A stretch of DNA of 52,748 bases. Source: SIG672 sp045605765. GTDB taxonomy: Bacteria; Bacillota; Clostridia; Oscillospirales; CAG-272. Each line of letters begins with the position of its first letter. The stretch's first letter is position 1. Below are positions 49,626-52,748 of this stretch, piece by piece. Below the pieces are notes generated by a model. It was not told the DNA's origin and searched no databases. It saw nothing but the letters and a program-made list of their open reading frames with translations. The stretch is from contig JAZUQQ010000045.1 of the NCBI GenBank assembly GCA_045605765.1, forward strand, positions 1-52,748. The letters run 5' to 3'. Position numbers and translations under genes: made by a program.

Positions 49626-50779
49626 TCGGCGTCGCCCTCCGTGTCCACCCCTTCGGTGGGATCAGAGAGCATATCCAGCTCGTCAGAGAAGGAAGAATAG
49701 TCGCCGAACATATCCGAAAATTCGGATTTGTTCATTATGTGGATAGCGTCCGGCTCGATATAAAGACCTATGTGTTCGCCCTGTGCAACGAAATCGGTGG
49801 TCTGTATCATCCATTTAAAGCCGTTTATATCAACTATAATTTCCCAGTGAACACCCTTGAAGGTTACCGAGGTGACGGTGCCGTTTAGCATACCCTTGTC
49901 GGGAGCTACCACGTCAACATCTTCGGGACGAACTACGACGTCGACAGGCTGATTTTTCTCAAATCCTTTGTCAACGCAGTCAAAGGTGTGACCCGAAAAA
50001 CGAACCTTGTAGTCTGAGATCATAACTCCGTCAACGATGTTACTTTCTCCGATAAAGTCAGCAACAAAGGCGTTTTCGGGTTCGTTGTATATATCTGTGG
50101 GAGATCCGATCTGCTGTATCTGTCCTTTTTCCATAACTACGACGGTGTCGGACATCGAGAGGGCTTCTTCCTGATCGTGAGTGACGTAGATGAAGGTTAT
50201 ACCGGTCTTGGTCTGAATATTTTTAAGTTCGTTCTGCATATCTTTGCGTAGCTTTAAGTCGAGCGCTCCGAGAGGCTCGTCGAGAAGAAGAACGCGAGGC
50301 TTGTTCACAAGTGCGCGCGCAATAGCGACTCTTTGCTGCTGACCGCCAGAGAGAGTGTTTACACGCCGTTTTTCAAATCCCTTCAAATTAACGAGAGCGA
50401 GCATTTCCTTTACGCTTTCGCGGATAACGTCCTCTCTTTCTTTTTTTAGACGCAGACCGAAAGCGATATTTTCAAAAACATTCAAATGGGGGAAAAGTGC
50501 ATATTTCTGAAAAACCGTATTTATGTGTCTTTTGTGAGGCGGGAGATCGTTTATAAGCGCTCCGTCAAAATAGACATTTCCGCTATCGGGATTTTCAAAA
50601 CCGCCTATGATTCGGAGAGTGGTCGTCTTTCCGCATCCCGAGGGACCGAGCAGAGTCACGAATTCGTTGTCGTGAATTTCAAGACTGACGCCACCGAGCA
50701 CTTGCTCGCCGTCAAAGCTTTTGGTTAGATTTTCAATCCTTACTACAACATTTGAACTCGGTACAAGATTTTCTTTCAT
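49622..50779 (-). CDS. potA: polyamine ABC transporter ATPase PotA
   Basis: A 385-residue ATPase energising polyamine import. Walker A GPSGCGKTT is at about 45-53, the Q-loop at FQKYALFPHLNVFENIAFGL, the signature LSGGQQQRVAIARAL at about 144-158, and Walker B VLLLDEPLGALDLKLR. A C-terminal TOBE regulatory domain (about 285-355) has VVRPEDVDVV and GTVTSVTFKGVHWEIIVDI. The C-terminus is an acidic tail. The GGAGG at 50794-50798 is 14 nt from the ATG at 50779 but only 4 nt from a minimal ORF ATG-AAG-TAG at 50789-50781 that ends one base before potA. Confidence 0.93.
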   Translation of the reverse strand: MKENLVPSSNVVVRIENLTKSFDGEQVLGGVSLEIHDNEFVTLLGPSGCGKTTTLRIIGGFENPDSGNVYFDGALINDLPPHKRHINTVFQKYALFPHLNVFENIAFGLRLKKEREDVIRESVKEMLALVNLKGFEKRRVNTLSGGQQQRVAIARALVNKPRVLLLDEPLGALDLKLRKDMQNELKNIQTKTGITFIYVTHDQEEALSMSDTVVVMEKGQIQQIGSPTDIYNEPENAFVADFIGESNIVDGVMISDYKVRFSGHTFDCVDKGFEKNQPVDVVVRPEDVDVVAPDKGMLNGTVTSVTFKGVHWEIIVDINGFKWMIQTTDFVAQGEHIGLYIEPDAIHIMNKSEFSDMFGDYSSFSDELDMLSDPTEGVDTEGDAE

Positions 50780-50849
50780 TCTACTTCATAAAACCTCCGT
50801 GGATTTGTTATTTTGAATTTGGTGTTTTATCATTGTGAAAATACAGCAT

Positions 50850-50878
50850 ATTATAACAGATATTTCGTTTAATTGCAA
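50850..50878 (-). promoter_or_regulatory. promoter of potABCD (minus strand)
   Basis: Minus strand TTGCAA (50878-50873) and TATAAT (50855-50850), 17-nt spacer. The transcript would start near 50843, leaving a leader of about 64 nt. The rest of the 253-nt gap (50879-50962) is A/T-rich and shows nothing else. Confidence 0.75.
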
Positions 50879-50962
50879 CAGTTTTTTTAAAATATATTCA
50901 AGCATCTGATATGTTAAGCAATTTTTTTGAAACAAAGGGTCGAAAAATGTAAAAAATAAGGC

Positions 50963-50996
50963 AAAATGGGAACTTTTCAATCAAAGTTCCCATTTT
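50963..50996. terminator. terminator behind the LRR protein gene
   Basis: A 14-bp perfect stem AAAATGGGAACTTT (50963-50976) / AAAGTTCCCATTTT (50983-50996). It sits 37 nt past the stop of the LRR gene (minus strand). Confidence 0.8.
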
Positions 50997-51032
50997 AAAT
51001 TAAGTTGTAAGTCGGAGCATTAATAGCAAAAT

Positions 51033-52355
51033 TTATTCCTGTGTTTTGAATTCGAAATTTACATTTTCATTTCCCTTGTCGAGCGGACCGTTATCTACGC
51101 CTATTGAAATCTCATTGAAGTCGGATTCGTATCCGCTGAAAGAAACGAGCTCTACGCTGTCGCATCCCGAAAAAGCCCTGATGCCTATGGTGGATACTGA
51201 TTTAGGAAGAGTAATCGTCTTTATCGACGAGCAGTTCTGGAAGCAGTAGGTTCCGATGTATATGAGGCTCTCTGGGAATACGATATCTTCGAGTGAAGAG
51301 CAACCCGAAAAAGCACCCTTGTCTATGCTTTCTATCTCACTCGGGAACGTGATCTCTTTGAGCGAGGTGCAACCGTAGAAGCAGTACGCCTTTATCTCTG
51401 TGAGAGAGCGGGGCAGCGTCACACTTTCAAGCGAACTGCAACCGTAAAATGCATTTTCGCCTATCTCGACGATGTAGTCCGAGATCTTCACTCTCTTTAA
51501 AGTGTCAAAATCTTTGAAAGCATTTTCTTTTATCGACCTGACTAGCGTGTTTTCGAAAACATCGGGAATAACGATATTTCCATCGCCTGTGTATTCTTCT
51601 TTGCTAAAGGAGAGAACGCCGTCCTTTGAAATGAAAAACCACGGAGCATCCCTTTCATCCATTACGGTAAGCTCGCCGTATGTCACTGGATATATCTCGT
51701 CAAGAAGCTTCTGCTTTTTTATAAGGTCCTTTAAAAATGTGTTGTAGCAGATGAGAAAAATGAGAAAGATCGAGAGAATAGCTATTGTCACCGAGTATAT
51801 CTTTATTTGTATAGAATCGCTTTTTTTCTGTTTTGCTTCGCGTTCCTCTTTTTCGCATCTCTCGCGAATGCGTCTTTCATTGGCTTCCTTTATTTCGAGC
51901 TCATCGGCTGTTTTCTGATACTTTTCAGCAAGTATACTCGAATCTCTGTAACCGCCTATGGACCGCAAAATTTCAGCACTCTTGGCGTAGCTTTCGCTTG
52001 TTTGAGTTGGATTTGTTGCACGGCGATATATATTTTCAAGAAAATCCGAGTCGTATAATGATAAGGTTTTTCTTCTTTCGGCGATAGCCGCGGCAATTTC
52101 GGAAAGTTCATTTTTTCTTTCATTGTCTGCGAATGCGAGCGCTTTTATAAAATCCTCGTGCTCCGAAATATCTATCGCGGTGACTTTGAGGGAGTTCTCC
52201 GAGGTCATTTCAAGTTCGGCAAGAAGCCGTCCGAGATATGCGTCGGACAGAGAGGGATCCTCGCTTATTATCGTGGAAAATATCTGCTTTGCCTCTTCAA
52301 ATCTGCTTTGTGAAAGAAGCGCCTGCGCCTCTGTTATTTTGCTTGCTTCGGGCAT
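51033..52355 (-). CDS. membrane-anchored BspA-type leucine-rich-repeat protein with intracellular TPR-like region
   Basis: A 440-residue protein of three parts. Residues 1 to about 165 are helical and soluble (ALLSQSRFEEAKQIFSTIISEDPSLSDAYLGRLLAELEM is TPR-like), ending in a charged coiled coil (EKYQKTADELEIKEANERRIRERCEKEEREAKQKK). One membrane helix follows (about 186-206, IYSVTIAILSIFLIFLICYNTFL). Residues about 265-425 are outside, with at least five 23-residue LRR_5 repeats of the form 'IGxxAFxGCSSLxxVTLPxSLTE'. The orientation (N-in, C-out) is inferred from positive charge before the helix. Start at 52355 is chosen because AAAGGAC lies 8 nt upstream and homology begins there; the open frame upstream lacks support. 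BspA-like repeats occur in host- or surface-interaction proteins, but the role here is unknown. Confidence 0.8.
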   Translation of the reverse strand: MPEASKITEAQALLSQSRFEEAKQIFSTIISEDPSLSDAYLGRLLAELEMTSENSLKVTAIDISEHEDFIKALAFADNERKNELSEIAAAIAERRKTLSLYDSDFLENIYRRATNPTQTSESYAKSAEILRSIGGYRDSSILAEKYQKTADELEIKEANERRIRERCEKEEREAKQKKSDSIQIKIYSVTIAILSIFLIFLICYNTFLKDLIKKQKLLDEIYPVTYGELTVMDERDAPWFFISKDGVLSFSKEEYTGDGNIVIPDVFENTLVRSIKENAFKDFDTLKRVKISDYIVEIGENAFYGCSSLESVTLPRSLTEIKAYCFYGCTSLKEITFPSEIESIDKGAFSGCSSLEDIVFPESLIYIGTYCFQNCSSIKTITLPKSVSTIGIRAFSGCDSVELVSFSGYESDFNEISIGVDNGPLDKGNENVNFEFKTQE

Positions 52356-52391
52356 TTTATCTGTCCTTTCGGTAAACGTTTTACTTGAAAC

Positions 52392-52421
52392 ATTATACAA
52401 CCGTTAAAAGCGGTTTGTCAA
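52392..52421 (-). promoter_or_regulatory. promoter of the LRR gene (minus strand)
   Basis: Minus strand TTGACA (52421-52416) and TATAAT (52397-52392), 18-nt spacer, 36 nt ahead of the chosen ATG. This lies over the upstream open frame, supporting the shorter start at 52355. Confidence 0.8.
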
Positions 52422-52510
52422 GCGGATTTTGTTAATGTTTTTTGCTTTATTGTAAATAACTCCTGATTTCCGGCGTAAAAAGACTCGCCGTACAAGCTTT
52501 TTTAATAAAA

Positions 52511-52536
52511 CGCCTTGTGCAAGTTAAACAAAGGCG
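52511..52536. other. short hairpin of unclear role
   Basis: CGCCTT (52511-52516) / AAGGCG (52531-52536), with a possible extra CA/TG pair inside. On the minus strand it is followed by TTTTATT, so it might terminate something read from the right, but no gene is seen there. A second small hairpin CGGCG/CGCCG lies near 52472-52490. Confidence 0.3.
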
Positions 52537-52564
52537 CAGAGTAAGAATTATATACCTTCACGTA

Positions 52565-52593
52565 TTGACAATTTTTACCTGACGTGATATAAT
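52565..52593 (+). promoter_or_regulatory. consensus promoter reading toward the right edge
   Basis: TTGACA at 52565-52570 and TATAAT at 52588-52593 with a 17-nt spacer, a full match to the sigma-A consensus. Divergent from the LRR gene promoter at 52392-52421. Confidence 0.85.
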
Positions 52594-52599
52594 GTGGTT

Positions 52600-52720
52600 G
52601 AGGATATAAGGAAAAGATTTTCGGCTTAGTGCCGCGGCAAAATACCAAATTATTAATATTGTCAGCAAATATCGCACGTAAGCCACCCTTTAAAGAGGAC
52701 TTATGTGCTTTTTTAGTTCT
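52600..52720 (+). ncRNA. candidate small RNA or attenuated 5' leader
   Basis: Between a consensus promoter and a hairpin GCACGTAAG (52674-52682) / CTTATGTGC (52700-52708) followed by TTTTTTAG, there is about 110 nt with no ORF. The interior contains a GCGGC/GCCGC-type small palindrome (CGGCTTAGTGCCG, about 52621-52633) and an A/T-rich middle. I could not match it to 6S, SRP, tmRNA or a named riboswitch. It may be a free small RNA or a leader whose gene lies beyond the window. Confidence 0.45.
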
Positions 52721-52748
52721 TACAAATAATTACAAATAAAAATTGTGT

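Overview
The window looks like a chromosomal segment of a Bacillota (Firmicutes), class Clostridia, probably host-associated. This is inferred from strong AGGAGG-type ribosome binding sites, vegetative TTGACA-N17-TATAAT promoters, short intrinsic terminators, tRNA genes without an encoded CCA, a diaminopimelate dehydrogenase (meso-DAP cell wall), an MgtE magnesium transporter and CpsB/LCP-type capsule genes. Genus cannot be assigned from the sequence alone. I see no rRNA, CRISPR array, transposase, integrase or phage structural gene.

Layout. (1) 1-3.6 kb: a regulatory block with a sigma-70-family factor carrying a long C-terminal extension, then two tandem paralogous XRE regulators, bounded by two similar hairpin terminators. 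(2) 3.5-4.1 kb: decayed DNA holding the frameshifted remains of a DeoR/WYL-type regulator and a truncated small-protein start on the other strand. (3) 4.3-27.2 kb: a surface-polysaccharide (capsule) locus in three blocks. The first, 4.4-10.3 kb, makes sugar nucleotides: a CapE-CapF-CapG trio for UDP-L-FucNAc, a VanZ-like protein and a PglF-type dehydratase. The second, 10.5-14.5 kb, has its own promoter and handles control and attachment: a fused Wzz/BY-kinase, a CpsB phosphatase, a secreted protein with an SPETG sorting-like tail, and an LCP ligase. The third, 14.6-27.2 kb, starts the lipid-linked unit (PglE-like aminotransferase, PglC-like phosphoglycosyl transferase), modifies it (second aminotransferase, ATP-grasp ligase, CE4 deacetylase, FemAB-like acyltransferase), and contains Wzy, a GT4 transferase, Wzx and WecC/WecB for UDP-ManNAcA. 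The AT-rich centre (about 18.7-24.9 kb) looks like the serotype-specific, exchanged part.

(4) 27.4-31.1 kb: a heterodimeric ABC exporter with one degenerate ATP site. (5) 31.1-36.6 kb: a small membrane protein, tRNA-Val(GAC), a palindrome-rich repeat with a NUDIX gene, two CobW-family GTPases (one with a His/Cys 13-residue repeat), tRNA-Leu(GAG) and mgtE. (6) 36.8-46.4 kb: housekeeping genes: aspartokinase coupled to an FkbM methyltransferase, an ABC-F protein, a D,D-carboxypeptidase, phosphoglucose isomerase, a P-loop protein, diaminopimelate dehydrogenase and an EamA transporter. Aspartokinase, Ddh and the carboxypeptidase all bear on lysine/DAP and peptidoglycan. (7) 46.7-50.8 kb: a four-gene potABCD polyamine importer whose binding protein has an extra C-terminal membrane helix. 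(8) 51.0-52.7 kb: a membrane-anchored BspA-type leucine-rich-repeat protein and, at the right edge, a promoter-to-terminator interval that may be a small RNA or an attenuated leader.

The most unusual material is the capsule locus: it combines three amino-sugar pathways with enzymes that could attach amino acids or acyl groups to the 4-amino sugar, and it embeds a sortase-type surface protein among capsule-attachment genes.
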